A DNA stretch of 64,000 nt from Arthrobacter sp. H35-D1 (GTDB lineage: Bacteria > Actinomycetota > Actinomycetes > Actinomycetales > Micrococcaceae). How positions within the stretch are numbered: position 1 is the stretch's first letter; the number at the start of each line of letters is the position of its first letter. Made by a program: the position numbers and the translations under genes. Of the stretch, positions 42,034-51,921 are shown piece after piece. A model generated the notes under the pieces. That model saw only the letters and a program-made list of their open reading frames with translations, was not told the origin of the DNA and made no database searches. Where the stretch lies: NCBI RefSeq assembly GCF_030063185.1, contig NZ_JASISP010000013.1, positions 1 to 64,000 of the forward strand, read 5' to 3'.

Positions 42034-44541
42034 GTGACTGATACCGGCCAAGCATCGCTGTCCCTGCCCACCCCTGCCGCCCAGGAGGCCCGCATTGCGG
42101 CCACGATCGCTGCTGAACTGGGGGTGCGCCCAGCCCAGGTTCGCGCCGCGATTGCCTTGTTGGACGACGGCGCCAGCGTCCCGTTCATTGCCCGGTACCG
42201 CAAGGAAGCCACCGGGACCCTGGACGATGCCCAGTTGCGCGACTTGGAGGAGCGGCTGCGGTATTTGCGCGAGCTCGAGGCGCGGCGCGTGGCGGTGCTG
42301 GAGACCATTCATGGCCGGGGCCTTCTGACGGGTCCGCTGCGTGCTGCCATCGAGGCCGCCGCCACGAAATCCGAGCTGGAGGACCTGTACCTGCCGTACA
42401 AGTCCACTCGCAAAACCAAGGCCGACGCCGCCCGCGAAGCCGGCCTTGAGCCGCTCCTGGAGGCGTTGCTGGCGGATCCCTCCCGCACCCCGGCCTCTGC
42501 GGCCGGCACCTTTGTCTCCGCCGAACGCGGCGTGGCCAGCGCCGACGACGCGCTCACCGGTGCCCGCGCCATCTTGATCGAGCGGGCGGGCCAGGATGCC
42601 GCACTGGTGGGTGAGCTGCGCGAACGGCTCTGGAAGACCGGGCGCCTGCGCTCCAGCGTCAAAACCGGCCAGGCCGCCACCGGCGAGAAATTCAAGGACT
42701 ACTTCGACTTTGCCCAGCCACCGCACACCCTGCCCGGCCACCGCGTCCTGGCCTTGCTGCGCGGCGAAAAGGAAGGCGTGCTGGGCCTTGACTTGGCCGA
42801 AGCCGACCCTCGCGACGCCGACGCGCAAGCCAAGGCCCGTGCCACGTATGAAAACGCCGTGGCCCGCTCCCTTGGAATCACCGATTCCGGCAGGACCGCC
42901 GACAGCTGGCTCATGACCGGTGCCCGCTTGGCCTGGCGAACCCGGGTCCTGACCCGCTTGTCGGTGGATGTGCGCGTGCGCTTGTTCCAGCGTGCCGAAG
43001 AGGAATCCGTGCGGGTGTTTGCCGCGAACCTGCGCGATGTGTTGCTGGCTGCGCCTGCCGGAAGCAAGGCCACGCTGGGCCTTGACCCGGGACTGCGCAC
43101 CGGAGTGAAGGTGGCAGTGGTGGATGGCACGGGAAAAGTGGCCGCCACCGACACTATTTACCCGCACGCCCCAGCCAAGCGCTGGAGTGAAGCGTTGGCA
43201 AGCCTTGTGGCGCTGTCCCACAAACACCAGGTGGAACTCATCGCCATAGGCAACGGCACGGCCAGCCGGGAAACGGACAAGCTCGCTGCCGAATTGGTGG
43301 CTGAACTCAAGCGAATGGCTCCGGAGCGGACGGTGGTAAAGCTGGTGGTGTCCGAAGCCGGTGCCTCGGTGTATTCGGCCTCGGCGCTGGCCAGTGCCGA
43401 ACTTCCCGGCATGGACGTGTCCCTGCGCGGGGCAGTCTCGATCGCCCGCCGCCTGCAGGACCCGCTGGCCGAACTTGTCAAGATTGAGCCCAAGTCGATT
43501 GGTGTGGGCCAGTACCAGCACGACCTCACCCCGGCGAAGCTTGAGCGTTCCCTGGGTGCGGTGGTGGAGGACTGTGTCAATGCCGTGGGCGTCGACCTGA
43601 ACACTGCGTCGCCGGCGCTGCTTGCCCGGGTGGCCGGAGTGGGGGCGCTATTGAGCGAGAACATCGTGGCTCACCGCAATGAACACGGACCCTTTGCCAA
43701 GCGCCGCGAGCTGCTGAAAGTGGCCCGGTTGGGGCCCAAGGCCTTCGAGCAGTGTGCAGGGTTCCTGCGGATCAGTGGGGGAGCGGAGCCGCTGGACGCC
43801 TCCAGCGTGCACCCGGAAGCGTACGGAGTGGCCCGCAAAATCCTGGCGTCCGTCGGCGCCAAGGGAGGCGAAATTGCCGGAGGTGTTGCCGCCGCCGGCT
43901 CCGTCAACCCCGCAGACTTTGTGGACGGCTCCTTTGGCCTGCCCACCGTCTCCGACATTGTCGCCGAGTTGCAAAAGCCCGGCCGCGACCCCCGTCCCCG
44001 CTTCGAGACCGCCACGTTCACCGAGGGCATCGAGAAGATCACCGACCTTCGCCCAGGCATGATCTTGGAAGGCACAGTGTCCAATGTGGCCGCCTTTGGC
44101 GCATTTGTGGACATCGGGGTGCACCAAGACGGCCTTGTCCACGTCTCCGCCATGAGCAGCTCCTTCGTCTCCGACCCCCACACCGTGGTCAAGTCGGGAC
44201 AAGTGGTCCGGGTCAAGGTTCTCGAGGTGGAGCCCGACCGCAAGCGCATCTCCCTCTCCTTGCGCCTGGATGATGAGTCCGGGCAGGCCAAACGGTCGGA
44301 GCAAGCCAAGCAGACGAGGCAGGCCGGTCCCACGGAGGCACAGGTCACCGGCCGGGTTCGCGAGACGGGTGCGCAGGCGGGGAACGACGCCGGCTCCCGC
44401 AGTTCCGGACGCGAGGCCCAGCAGCGCAGCGGCAGCGGACGCCCATCAAGCCAAGCACGGCCGGCAAGCCCGGCGCCGGCCCCGACGCCAGCCAACACCG
44501 CCATGGCAGAAGCGCTGCGCCAGGCGGGGCTGGGGAAGTAG
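42034..44541 (+). CDS. tex: Tex-like S1 RNA-binding transcription accessory protein
   Basis: 835 residues from a GTG at 42034, with CAGAAT just upstream (leaderless-looking). Tex layout: N-terminal helical region (SVPFIARYRKEATGTLDD); YqgF/RNase H-like domain (TLGLDPGLRTGVKVAVVD); tandem helix-hairpin-helix (GVDLNTASPALLARVAGVG…); C-terminal S1 domain (GMILEGTVSNVAAFGAFVDIGVHQDGLVHVS). A long, low-complexity Gln/Ser/Ala/Pro tail of ~90 residues is added. Tex binds RNA and affects transcription and stress survival. Confidence 0.93.
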   Translation: MTDTGQASLSLPTPAAQEARIAATIAAELGVRPAQVRAAIALLDDGASVPFIARYRKEATGTLDDAQLRDLEERLRYLRELEARRVAVLETIHGRGLLTGPLRAAIEAAATKSELEDLYLPYKSTRKTKADAAREAGLEPLLEALLADPSRTPASAAGTFVSAERGVASADDALTGARAILIERAGQDAALVGELRERLWKTGRLRSSVKTGQAATGEKFKDYFDFAQPPHTLPGHRVLALLRGEKEGVLGLDLAEADPRDADAQAKARATYENAVARSLGITDSGRTADSWLMTGARLAWRTRVLTRLSVDVRVRLFQRAEEESVRVFAANLRDVLLAAPAGSKATLGLDPGLRTGVKVAVVDGTGKVAATDTIYPHAPAKRWSEALASLVALSHKHQVELIAIGNGTASRETDKLAAELVAELKRMAPERTVVKLVVSEAGASVYSASALASAELPGMDVSLRGAVSIARRLQDPLAELVKIEPKSIGVGQYQHDLTPAKLERSLGAVVEDCVNAVGVDLNTASPALLARVAGVGALLSENIVAHRNEHGPFAKRRELLKVARLGPKAFEQCAGFLRISGGAEPLDASSVHPEAYGVARKILASVGAKGGEIAGGVAAAGSVNPADFVDGSFGLPTVSDIVAELQKPGRDPRPRFETATFTEGIEKITDLRPGMILEGTVSNVAAFGAFVDIGVHQDGLVHVSAMSSSFVSDPHTVVKSGQVVRVKVLEVEPDRKRISLSLRLDDESGQAKRSEQAKQTRQAGPTEAQVTGRVRETGAQAGNDAGSRSSGREAQQRSGSGRPSSQARPASPAPAPTPANTAMAEALRQAGLGK

Positions 44542-44781
44542 CGCGGGCGGCAGATACCGCAGCCGCCGCCGCCGCCGCCGCGCAGGGCAACGTGAGCAAC
44601 GCCGTCGGGCATGGGGCAGACGCGCCAAGAGATCTGAATGGAAGTGGCGGAAACGGAACTTGATCAGTCACTAGTTCTGTGACACACACTTTTATGGCAG
44701 AATTTCAAGCAGATGTTCGTCAAAAGTCACAATGTCGTCACAAACTTGGCGCCGCGCAGGCTTTCTCGCACACTGGAAGCA

Positions 44782-44890
44782 GGTCATGAGTGTCAGCGCA
44801 CAGCCCCGGCTTGCTGACCGGCAACCCTCCTTCCGCGGCGGGGTGCCCCGGGTGAGGACCTGGCACCGAACCATCCGGTCACGGTGCAAG
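44782..44890 (+). ncRNA. SAM-IV riboswitch controlling metY-metX
   Basis: The core GGTCATGAGTG...CAGCG, GCCCCGGCTTGCTGACCGGC, AACCCTCC, GGGTGCCCCGGGTGA and GACC matches the actinobacterial SAM-IV aptamer. A following stem pairs GCACCG (44863-44868) with CGGTGC (44882-44887). It lies 83 bases upstream of metY. A later hairpin (GCCCTCC 44911-44917 with GGAGGGC 44931-44937) may be part of the expression platform. S-adenosylmethionine binding is expected to turn the operon off. Confidence 0.9.
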
Positions 44891-44972
44891 CGCGGGCCAT
44901 CGACATTTGCGCCCTCCCGCCCCGCGTGCAGGAGGGCCTTGCCGCAGGCCTCTAGTGTGAAGGAACCCATCC

Positions 44973-46289
44973 ATGAGCAACGGTTGGTCATTTGAAACCC
45001 GTCAGATTCACGTAGGCCAGACGCCCGACGCCACCACCGGTTCGCGCGCCCTGCCGATCTACCAGACCACATCCTTCGTGTTCCCGTCGGCTGAGAGCGC
45101 CGCCGCACGGTTCGCACTGACGGAGCTGGAACCCATCTACACCCGCCTCGGCAACCCCACCACCGACGTCGTGGAACAGCGCATCGCCAGCCTTGAAGGC
45201 GGTGTCGGGGCACTGCTGCTCTCCTCGGGCCAGGCCGCAACCACGTTTGCCATCTTGAACCTGGCCGAGGCCGGCGACCACATCGTCTCCAGCCCCAGCG
45301 TCTACGGAGGCACGTTCAACCTGCTGGCCCACACGCTGAAGAAGCTTGGCATCGAGGTCACCTTTGTCTCGGATCCGGACAACCTCGACGAGTGGCGTTC
45401 CGCCGTGCAGCCAAACACCAAGGCATTCTTCGGCGAGACGGTCTCCAACCCGCGCCAGGACGTGCTTGACCTGGAGAACATCAGCACCATCGCCCACGAC
45501 GCCGGCGTGCCGCTGATCGTGGACAACACGCTCGCCACCCCGTACCTGATCCAGCCACTGGAGTGGGGCGCGGACATTGTCATCCACTCGGCCACCAAAT
45601 ACCTCGGCGGCCACGGCACCGCCATTGGCGGGGTGATTGTCGACGGCGGCAAGTTCGACTTCGCTGCCGACCCGGAGAAGTTCCCCGGCTTCAACACTCC
45701 CGACGAAACCTACAACGGCCTGGTGTACGCCCGGGACCTCGGTGTTGGATGCGCCCTTGGCGCCAACCTGGCGTATATCCTCAAGGCCCGCGTGCAGTTG
45801 CTGCGCGACCTTGGCTCGGCCATCGCCCCCTTCAACGCCTTCCTCATTGCCCAGGGCATCGAGACGTTGAGCTTGCGCGTTGAGCGCCATGTCAGCAACG
45901 CCGTCACCGTGGCGAACTGGCTTGAAGACAATGAGGACGTGGAATCCGTGGCCTACGCCGGCATCCCCTCAAGCCCCTGGTTTGAGCGCGGACGCAAGTA
46001 CGGACCCAAGGGCACAGGCGCCGTCATCTCCTTCGACATCGTTGGCGGAGCCGAAGCCGGCAAGCGCTTCGTTGACGGCTTGGAACTCCACTCGCATGTG
46101 GCCAACTTGGGCGATGTACGCTCCCTGGTGATCCACCCTGCGTCCACCACCCACGCGCAGCTCTCACCGGAACAGCAGTTGGCTGCCGGTGTGCGGCCGG
46201 GCCTGGTGCGCCTTTCGGTGGGACTTGAGAACGTGGTGGATATTATTGCCGATCTCGAATCCGGGTTTCGCGCCGCCAAATTAGCGTGA
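44973..46289 (+). CDS. metY: O-acetylhomoserine sulfhydrylase
   Basis: 438 residues of the Cys/Met-metabolism PLP family. YTRLGNPTTDVVEQRIASLEGG, LLLSSGQAATTFAILNL, PLIVDNTLATPYLIQPLEWGADIVIHSATKYLGGHG with the PLP lysine at 209, and HPASTTHAQLSPEQQ. The length and GTAIGG region fit MetY rather than MetB/MetC. It makes homocysteine from O-acetylhomoserine and sulfide. It lies behind the SAM-IV riboswitch, and its stop overlaps the metX start. Confidence 0.95.
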   Translation: MSNGWSFETRQIHVGQTPDATTGSRALPIYQTTSFVFPSAESAAARFALTELEPIYTRLGNPTTDVVEQRIASLEGGVGALLLSSGQAATTFAILNLAEAGDHIVSSPSVYGGTFNLLAHTLKKLGIEVTFVSDPDNLDEWRSAVQPNTKAFFGETVSNPRQDVLDLENISTIAHDAGVPLIVDNTLATPYLIQPLEWGADIVIHSATKYLGGHGTAIGGVIVDGGKFDFAADPEKFPGFNTPDETYNGLVYARDLGVGCALGANLAYILKARVQLLRDLGSAIAPFNAFLIAQGIETLSLRVERHVSNAVTVANWLEDNEDVESVAYAGIPSSPWFERGRKYGPKGTGAVISFDIVGGAEAGKRFVDGLELHSHVANLGDVRSLVIHPASTTHAQLSPEQQLAAGVRPGLVRLSVGLENVVDIIADLESGFRAAKLA

Positions 46290-47491
46290 GCCAAGTGACT
46301 GACGTGATTCCGAAGTTGGGAAACGTGTTTTTACCTGGCACTGAAACGAGCACTCCCGAGCCGGCTGGCGGCTCCTGGTCGGCGGCCGTTGGTCAAGGCG
46401 GCGGCGTGCTGCGCTCCATGGGCATCGGTGCACTCCCACTGGAAGCCGGGGGCGTGCTGCCGTCGGTGACCATGGCCTTCGAGTGCTGGGGAACGTTGAA
46501 CGCGACCGGCGAGAACGCCGTGCTGATTTTGCATGCACTGACGGGAAGCACCCACGTCAGCCGAGGCGAGTCCGAGGAAGACGGCTGGTGGGAAGGCCTT
46601 GTGGGTCCCGGTGAAGTCATCGACACGAACAAGTACTTTGTGGTGTGCGCCAACATGGTGGGTGGTTGCTACGGCACCACCGGTCCTTCAAGTATTGCCG
46701 AGGACGGACGGCCTTACGGCTCGCGCTTCCCGTTTGTCACCATCCGGGACTCCGTCCACGCTGAGGCGGCTCTGGCCGACAAGCTCGGCATCACCTCCTG
46801 GCACGCGGTCATTGGCGGGTCCATGGGCGGTGCCCGGGCGCTGGAATGGGCTGCGACATACCCCGAACGGGTGCAGCGGTGCGCCGTCGTGGCTTCGTGT
46901 GCAGCGAGCACTGCCGAGCAAATCGCCTTCGCCCAGGCGCAGGTGCTGGCCATCCGCCAAGACCCGCACTTTGCCGGCGGGGACTATTACGACGGCGCAG
47001 CACCCACCTTGGGTTTGGGGTTGGCCCGGCGGATTGCGCACATCACCTACCGTTCCGAAACCGAGCTGGAGTCGCGCTTCGGCCGCCAAGCCCAAGGCGG
47101 GGACGACACCATCAGCCACGAGCGCCTCGGGACGCCGGGGAAGGGCAAGTACGCGGTGGAAAGCTATCTTGACCACCAAGCCCACAAACTGGTGGGCAGA
47201 TTTGACGCCAATAGCTACATTGCCATTACCGAAGCGCTCATGAGCCACGACGTGGCCCGCGGCCGCGGCACCCTGGCTCAAGCCCTGGCCGTTGCCGAAG
47301 GCGTGGAATTCCTCATCACGGCGGTGGACAGCGACCGGCTGTACTTCCCTGCCCAGTCCGAGGAACTCGCTGCGGCCCTTCCAAGGGACGTGCCGGTACG
47401 CAGGATTGACTCCGGCATTGGCCACGACGGCTTCCTGACCGAAGTTGCCGCCGTGGGGGACCTGCTCCGCGAGTCCTTCTTCAAGGACTGA
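46286..47491 (+). CDS. metX: Homoserine O-acetyltransferase
   Basis: 401 residues starting at GTG overlapping the metY stop (GTGA). Alpha/beta-hydrolase motifs: VLILHALTGSTHVSR, ANMVGGCYGTTGPSS, VIGGSMGGARALEWAATYPERV with the nucleophilic Ser, and C-terminal SDRLYFPAQSEE and IDSGIGHDGFL with Asp and His. It supplies O-acetylhomoserine to MetY. It is followed by a strong hairpin. The last coding bases carry a small TTCAAGGACTGA duplication. Confidence 0.95.
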   Translation: MSQVTDVIPKLGNVFLPGTETSTPEPAGGSWSAAVGQGGGVLRSMGIGALPLEAGGVLPSVTMAFECWGTLNATGENAVLILHALTGSTHVSRGESEEDGWWEGLVGPGEVIDTNKYFVVCANMVGGCYGTTGPSSIAEDGRPYGSRFPFVTIRDSVHAEAALADKLGITSWHAVIGGSMGGARALEWAATYPERVQRCAVVASCAASTAEQIAFAQAQVLAIRQDPHFAGGDYYDGAAPTLGLGLARRIAHITYRSETELESRFGRQAQGGDDTISHERLGTPGKGKYAVESYLDHQAHKLVGRFDANSYIAITEALMSHDVARGRGTLAQALAVAEGVEFLITAVDSDRLYFPAQSEELAAALPRDVPVRRIDSGIGHDGFLTEVAAVGDLLRESFFKD

Positions 47492-47515
47492 CACAAATTC
47501 AAGGACTGAGCAAAA

Positions 47516-47545
47516 GCGACGCAGGGACCAGCGTCCCTGCGTCGC
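47516..47545. terminator. Bidirectional terminator after metX
   Basis: GCGACGCAGGGAC and GTCCCTGCGTCGC are perfect 13-bp arms around a CAGC loop. They stand between metX and the convergent SHOCT-like gene. Confidence 0.88.
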
Positions 47546-47587
47546 ATCAGCCTCGACGATACTGGCCGCCTCGAAGTGACTGTCCGG

Positions 47588-48037
47588 CTAGAAGTTCCTG
47601 AAGATTGCTTCGCGGTGGGCGGTGTACTGCTCAGGCGTCACCTGGCCGTTGCGGCGTGCAGCGTCCAAGGCGTCCAGCTGGCGTTTGAGTTCGGCTTCGG
47701 CCTTCATGCGCTCGTTGGCGAAACTGACACCCTGGTGAGCGTGGGAACTGTCATAATTTTTCATCGGCACACCGTTGAGCAGCGTCCCGGCGTAAGGGGT
47801 GTTGGCGGGATAGGTGGCACCGCCGGGCTGCTGCGCCACGCCGGTGCGGCCCGTTGGCTTCGCCATCGTGTAGGGGCTGGCCCGGTTGGCGCGCCGTTTG
47901 CGGGAAGCGGCCCTGACGAAGGAGCTCAGCAGAACAACGCCAATGATGATGAGAACCAGGAAGGGCTGGAATCCGCCCACCCCGGAGGAGGAAGCGGCAA
48001 CGCTGCCCACGGCCACTGACCCGAGTACGAATGGCAC
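47588..48037 (-). CDS. Small membrane protein with SHOCT-like C-terminus
   Basis: 149 residues. One hydrophobic helix (FLVLIIIGVVLLSSFV) is preceded by a Gly/Ser-rich head and followed by a basic segment (RKRRANR). The C-terminus, AELKRQLDALDAARRNGQVTPEQYTAHREAIF, is a SHOCT-like short helical hairpin. Such domains often mediate oligomerisation. Function unknown. Confidence 0.7.
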   Translation of the reverse strand: MPFVLGSVAVGSVAASSSGVGGFQPFLVLIIIGVVLLSSFVRAASRKRRANRASPYTMAKPTGRTGVAQQPGGATYPANTPYAGTLLNGVPMKNYDSSHAHQGVSFANERMKAEAELKRQLDALDAARRNGQVTPEQYTAHREAIFRNF

Positions 48038-48207
48038 AACACACCTCTTCTAATCAAGGCGCGCCCATGCGGGCCGCCACTTCCCACTCTAGTCTCGATT
48101 GGCTGCCGAATCCCCTTGTTGCGCCGGTCCTTGTCCCGCCGGTCCGTGCATGAAAGCAGGACATGGGGAACACAACGCTCGCTGGATGGTCAAAGCGGGA
48201 TGGATTC

Positions 48208-49888
48208 ATGGACAATTCCGAGCCAAAAGCGGTGCCCAACACCATGCTTTTCCTCTACCCTGACGGCTATGGCAGCGTTTCGAACACCGAACACCGAACA
48301 CCGAGCACAGGCGGCAGCGGCGCTTCTGCCGTGTCCGCACGGCGCTGGTGGACGCTTGGCACCGTTGCGCTGGCCCAGCTGATGGTGGTGCTGGACACCA
48401 CGGTCGTCAACATCGCATTGCCCTCCGCACAGCACGACCTCGGCTTCAGCAACGGGGAGCGCCAGTGGGTCATCACGGCCTACTCGCTCGCCTTCGGCAG
48501 CCTGCTGCTCCTGGGCGGGCGGCTTTCGGACATGGTCGGCCGCAAGCGCATGTTCATCATCGGTCTGGTCGGCTTCGCCTCGGCGTCGGCGCTTGGCGGC
48601 GCCGCGACCAGCTTTGGCATGCTCATTTTTGCCCGCGCACTCCAAGGGTCCCTCGGTGCCATGCTGGCCCCCACGGCATTGACAGTGCTGACCACCACGT
48701 TCACGATCCCGAAAGAGCGATCCCGCGCCTTCGGGATCTTTGGTGCAATCGCCGGGGCGGGAGGCGCCGTCGGACTGCTGCTGGGAGGTTTCCTCACCGA
48801 GGACCTGAACTGGCGCTGGAACCTGTACATCAACGTCTTCATTGCCATCTTTGCCGTGATACTTGCCAGCATCTTCGTGGACAAGTCCCGCGGTGGAAGA
48901 CCCCGGCCCAAGCTCGATTTGCCCGGCACCATCCTGGTCTCCGCCGGCCTGTTTTTCATTGTTTACGGTTTCTCCAACGCCGAAACGGACGGGTGGGGAT
49001 CGCCCCTGACCGGGGGCATGCTGGTGGGCGGCCCTGCTGCTGCTCATGTTCGTGCTCTGGCAGCATCGCGCGCGCCACCCCATCCTGCCGCTGGGGATTG
49101 TGCTTGACAGGAACCGCGGCGCGGCCTTCATCTCCGTCCTGATCGCCGGCGCGGGCATGTTCGGCATTTTCCTCTTCGTCACCTACTACGTGCAGTCGTC
49201 GCTGCACTATTCGCCCATCAAGGCCGGCGTCGGATTCATGCCCATGGTGGCCTCCCTCGTCGTGGCCGCCCAGTTGTCAACGAACGTCCTGCTGCCCAAG
49301 CTTGGACCTAAACTCGTGGTGCCGGCGGGCATGGTGGTGGCCTGCATCGGCATGGTGGGGCTGACCCGGCTGGGGTTGGAGAGCACGTACGCATCAGGAT
49401 TGCTTCCGGCGTTGCTGATCGTCGGCTTTGGACTGGGACTCATCATGCCGTCGGCGATCCAGACGGCCACCTACGGGGTTGAGGGCGACTTTGCCGGCGT
49501 CGCCTCAGCCCTGGTGAACACCAGCCAGCAGGTGGGCGGATCCATCGGCACGGCCCTGTTGAACACGCTGGCCGCCACCGCCGCGACTGCCTACGCCGCC
49601 GCACACCTGCCGCCCACCCCGGAGGTCATGGCCCAGGCCGCCGTCCAGGGCTACGCCGTCGGCTATTGGTGGGCGGCCGGGTTCTTCGCGGTTGGCGCAG
49701 TCCTGTCTGCGCTGCTCTTCCGCAGGCGCGGGGCGGCGTCGCAGCAACAGGCCGGGGCGCACTCCGCGCCCCGTGCCGCGGGGGATGCCGAGCCGAGCAC
49801 TGCGCATGCCGGCGGGGGACCGCGGCACGCTGCTGCCGTTGTCTCACTGCAGGACGGGCACGACGGCGGCCCCTCCCCAGACATTTAG
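48208..49888 (+). pseudogene. DHA2-type MFS drug exporter, split by a frameshift
   Basis: The first ~280 codons give a standard EmrB/QacA N-terminal half: LMVVLDTTVVNIALPSAQHDLGF, WVITAYSLAFGSLLLLGGRLSDMVGRKRMF and AGGAVGLLLGGFLTE. Around 49030 the frame changes: the first frame runs into GGPAAAHVRA, while the natural continuation LLLLMFVLWQHRARHPILPLGIVLDRNRGAAFIS is in the next frame to 49888. A one-base deletion near 49030 restores a 14-segment exporter. It is either a recent pseudogene, a sequencing error, or a pair of half-proteins. The start is uncertain (48163 or 48208). Confidence 0.8.
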
Positions 49889-49919
49889 CCCGCCACCGTT
49901 GGAAGGTGGCCTGCGCAAC

Positions 49920-50768
49920 CTACCGGCCAGTGCCGTCCCTGGGTGCTTGGCCGTCCCCGGGGACTTGGCCGTCCCCGGGCATGCGGCTGAACATGGGACC
50001 CGGAGTGGGCCGCTTGGGGGTGATGCCGTCGCCGGAGGACTGGTGCCGCATCCTTCGCAGCACCCAGGGAACAAAGAAGTCCTTGGCCCACACCAGGTCC
50101 TCGGCACGGGCGGTCTGCCACTTTTGCGGCGGCAGCGGCTTGGGCAGATCCGGCACCAGCGAGTTTGGGACGTTCAGTGCGTGCAAGGCCATGATGGCGA
50201 TGGTGTGGTGGCCCAGAGTAGAGAAGTGCAGCCTGTCCCCGGCCCACATCCGGGAGTCCCGGAGCTGGCGCATGGACCACATGTCGGCCACGATCGCATC
50301 ATGGCGGGAGGCGATGGTGCGCAGGTTCTCGTTGTAGATGGCCACCCGGCCGCGCACCAAGCCGAGCACGGGGGTGTCGCGGATGTCAGGACCGTTGAAC
50401 AGCAGCACGGTTGCGCCGGCCGCCGTCATCCGTCCCACGGCGGCGTCGAGCCGCTCGGCCAATGCGTCGGGGTCCGCGCCGGGCCGGATCAGGTCGTTGC
50501 CGCCGGCCGAGATGCTGATCAAATCGGGTTTGAGTTCCAGCGCCGGCTCCAGCTGCTCGCCAAGGATTTGCCCGAGCAAACGGCCGCGAATAGCCAGATT
50601 GGCGTACTTGAAATCCTCGGCACCGCGGCTGAGTTCTTCGGCAACCCGGTCCGCCCAGCCGCGGTAGCCGCCCGGGCTGCTGGGTTCGGGGTCGCCGATG
50701 CCTTCGGTAAAAGAGTCGCCCACGGCCACATACCGGCTCCACGGGTGGTGCTGTGTTGAATCGTTCAC
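49920..50768 (-). CDS. SGNH/GDSL hydrolase
   Basis: 282 residues from a GTG at 50768. Blocks: YVAVGDSFTEGIGD (catalytic Ser19), NLAIRGR (block II Gly), ISISAGGND (block III Asn), and DRLHFSTLGH (block V with Asp and His, DxxH). It probably hydrolyses an ester, as a lipase or acetylesterase. The last ~50 residues are Gly/Asp/Pro-rich with GDGQ-type repeats. No signal peptide, so it acts in the cytosol. Confidence 0.87.
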   Translation of the reverse strand: MNDSTQHHPWSRYVAVGDSFTEGIGDPEPSSPGGYRGWADRVAEELSRGAEDFKYANLAIRGRLLGQILGEQLEPALELKPDLISISAGGNDLIRPGADPDALAERLDAAVGRMTAAGATVLLFNGPDIRDTPVLGLVRGRVAIYNENLRTIASRHDAIVADMWSMRQLRDSRMWAGDRLHFSTLGHHTIAIMALHALNVPNSLVPDLPKPLPPQKWQTARAEDLVWAKDFFVPWVLRRMRHQSSGDGITPKRPTPGPMFSRMPGDGQVPGDGQAPRDGTGR

Positions 50769-50844
50769 CTTCTCATCCTGCCCGCGGGCGCCCAGTTTGG
50801 CCACCCTTTTCCGTCCGCGGACCCTCCCGTGGAAAGATGAACGC

Positions 50845-51486
50845 ATGAATGCAACCCCTGAAGTCCTTTGGTCACTCACGGAAGCCGAACGTAGTGGAAC
50901 CCCGCTATTGGTGATTCTTCACGGCTACGGCGCAGACGAGGCGGACCTGTTTTCACTGGCCGCACAACTGCCGCCGGAGTTCACCGTCGCCTCCGTGCGG
51001 GCCCCCTTGCAGGCCGGTCCCGGCTTCGCCTGGTTCCCGCTGAACAACGACCTGGGCTACTCCGTGGCTGCCGTGACGGAAGCTGCCGGCTATCTTGAAA
51101 AGTGGCTCGACGGCGTGCGCGGCGAGCACTCGTCGGTGAGCTTGCTGGGCTTCTCCCAAGGCATGGGCATGGCCACCACGCTGATGCGCCATCGCCCGGC
51201 CGACTATGCGGCAGTGGTGGGCCTGTCGGGATTCGTGGCGGATGCCGCCGGCGATCCGTTCTTTGACGACGCGGCCGTGGCTGCGCTCAAGCCCGACATT
51301 TTCTGGGGACGGGACCAGGGCGACCCCGTCATCCCCGAAGCTGCCATTGAATCAACCAACACCTGGATGCACGGGCATGTGAAGCTGACGAAGGTGCTTT
51401 ACACAGGCATTGGGCACGGCATCAACGCCCAGGAAATAGCGCACGTGGGCGAGTTTCTGCAATTCAAGGTCCTGAACGGAAAATAA
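50845..51486 (+). CDS. Carboxylesterase/phospholipase-type alpha/beta hydrolase
   Basis: 213 residues. VILHGYGADEADLF forms the oxyanion loop. LLGFSQGMGMA carries the nucleophilic Ser104. Asp is in GRDQGDPVIP and His in GIGHGINAQE. This is the YpfH/carboxylesterase-2 type. It is divergent from the SGNH hydrolase gene and followed by a strong terminator. Confidence 0.88.
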   Translation: MNATPEVLWSLTEAERSGTPLLVILHGYGADEADLFSLAAQLPPEFTVASVRAPLQAGPGFAWFPLNNDLGYSVAAVTEAAGYLEKWLDGVRGEHSSVSLLGFSQGMGMATTLMRHRPADYAAVVGLSGFVADAAGDPFFDDAAVAALKPDIFWGRDQGDPVIPEAAIESTNTWMHGHVKLTKVLYTGIGHGINAQEIAHVGEFLQFKVLNGK

Positions 51487-51502
51487 CCACAGCACAAAGC
51501 AC

Positions 51503-51535
51503 GACGGCGGGCACCCACCTTGGGTGCCCGCCGTC
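51503..51535 (+). terminator. Terminator of the esterase gene
   Basis: GACGGCGGGCACCC pairs with GGGTGCCCGCCGTC around a five-base loop. It starts 16 bases after the stop codon. Confidence 0.88.
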
Positions 51536-51690
51536 CGTTCGCTGCCTCCCAAACCTCGCACGTCCACAGGATCTCCCCAGCGCCGGCTCGCTGTGCGAGC
51601 TGGCGCTGGGGCCCCTCGAACCTGCGGCTCCACGGCTCGGGACCCTCGGCAGCTCACTTGGCGCGCTCGGCCGCGGTTTGTTGAGGGGTA

Positions 51691-51918
51691 TTAGCCCGTG
51701 GTGATGCGCACTGTCTCGCCGTTGACGGTGACGGTGTCGCCGTCGTGCAGCTGGCGTCCGCGGCGTTCGTCGATCTCGCCATTGACCTGCACCAGGCCGT
51801 TCTTGATCAGCTCCGTGGCTTCAACGCCGTCGTCGACCAGGCTGGCAAGCTTGAGCAGCTGGCCCAGGCGGATCATGTCGTCGCGGATGGGGATGTCAAT
51901 GATCTCGTGTGAACTCAT
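51691..51918 (-). CDS. S4-domain RNA-binding protein
   Basis: 75 residues, one S4 domain: IRLGQLLKLASLVDDGVEATELIKNGLVQVNGEIDERRGRQLHDGDTV. This matches the YaaA/RlbA-type small S4 proteins associated with ribosomal RNA or tRNA. It starts only three bases after the stop of the HAAS-domain gene and may be co-transcribed with it. Confidence 0.88.
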   Translation of the reverse strand: MSSHEIIDIPIRDDMIRLGQLLKLASLVDDGVEATELIKNGLVQVNGEIDERRGRQLHDGDTVTVNGETVRITTG

Positions 51919-51921
51919 GTC

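Noticed and set aside
41959-43521. Open frame of 520 codons antisense to tex
   Set aside because: Gly/His/Gln-rich shadow of tex with no domain signal.
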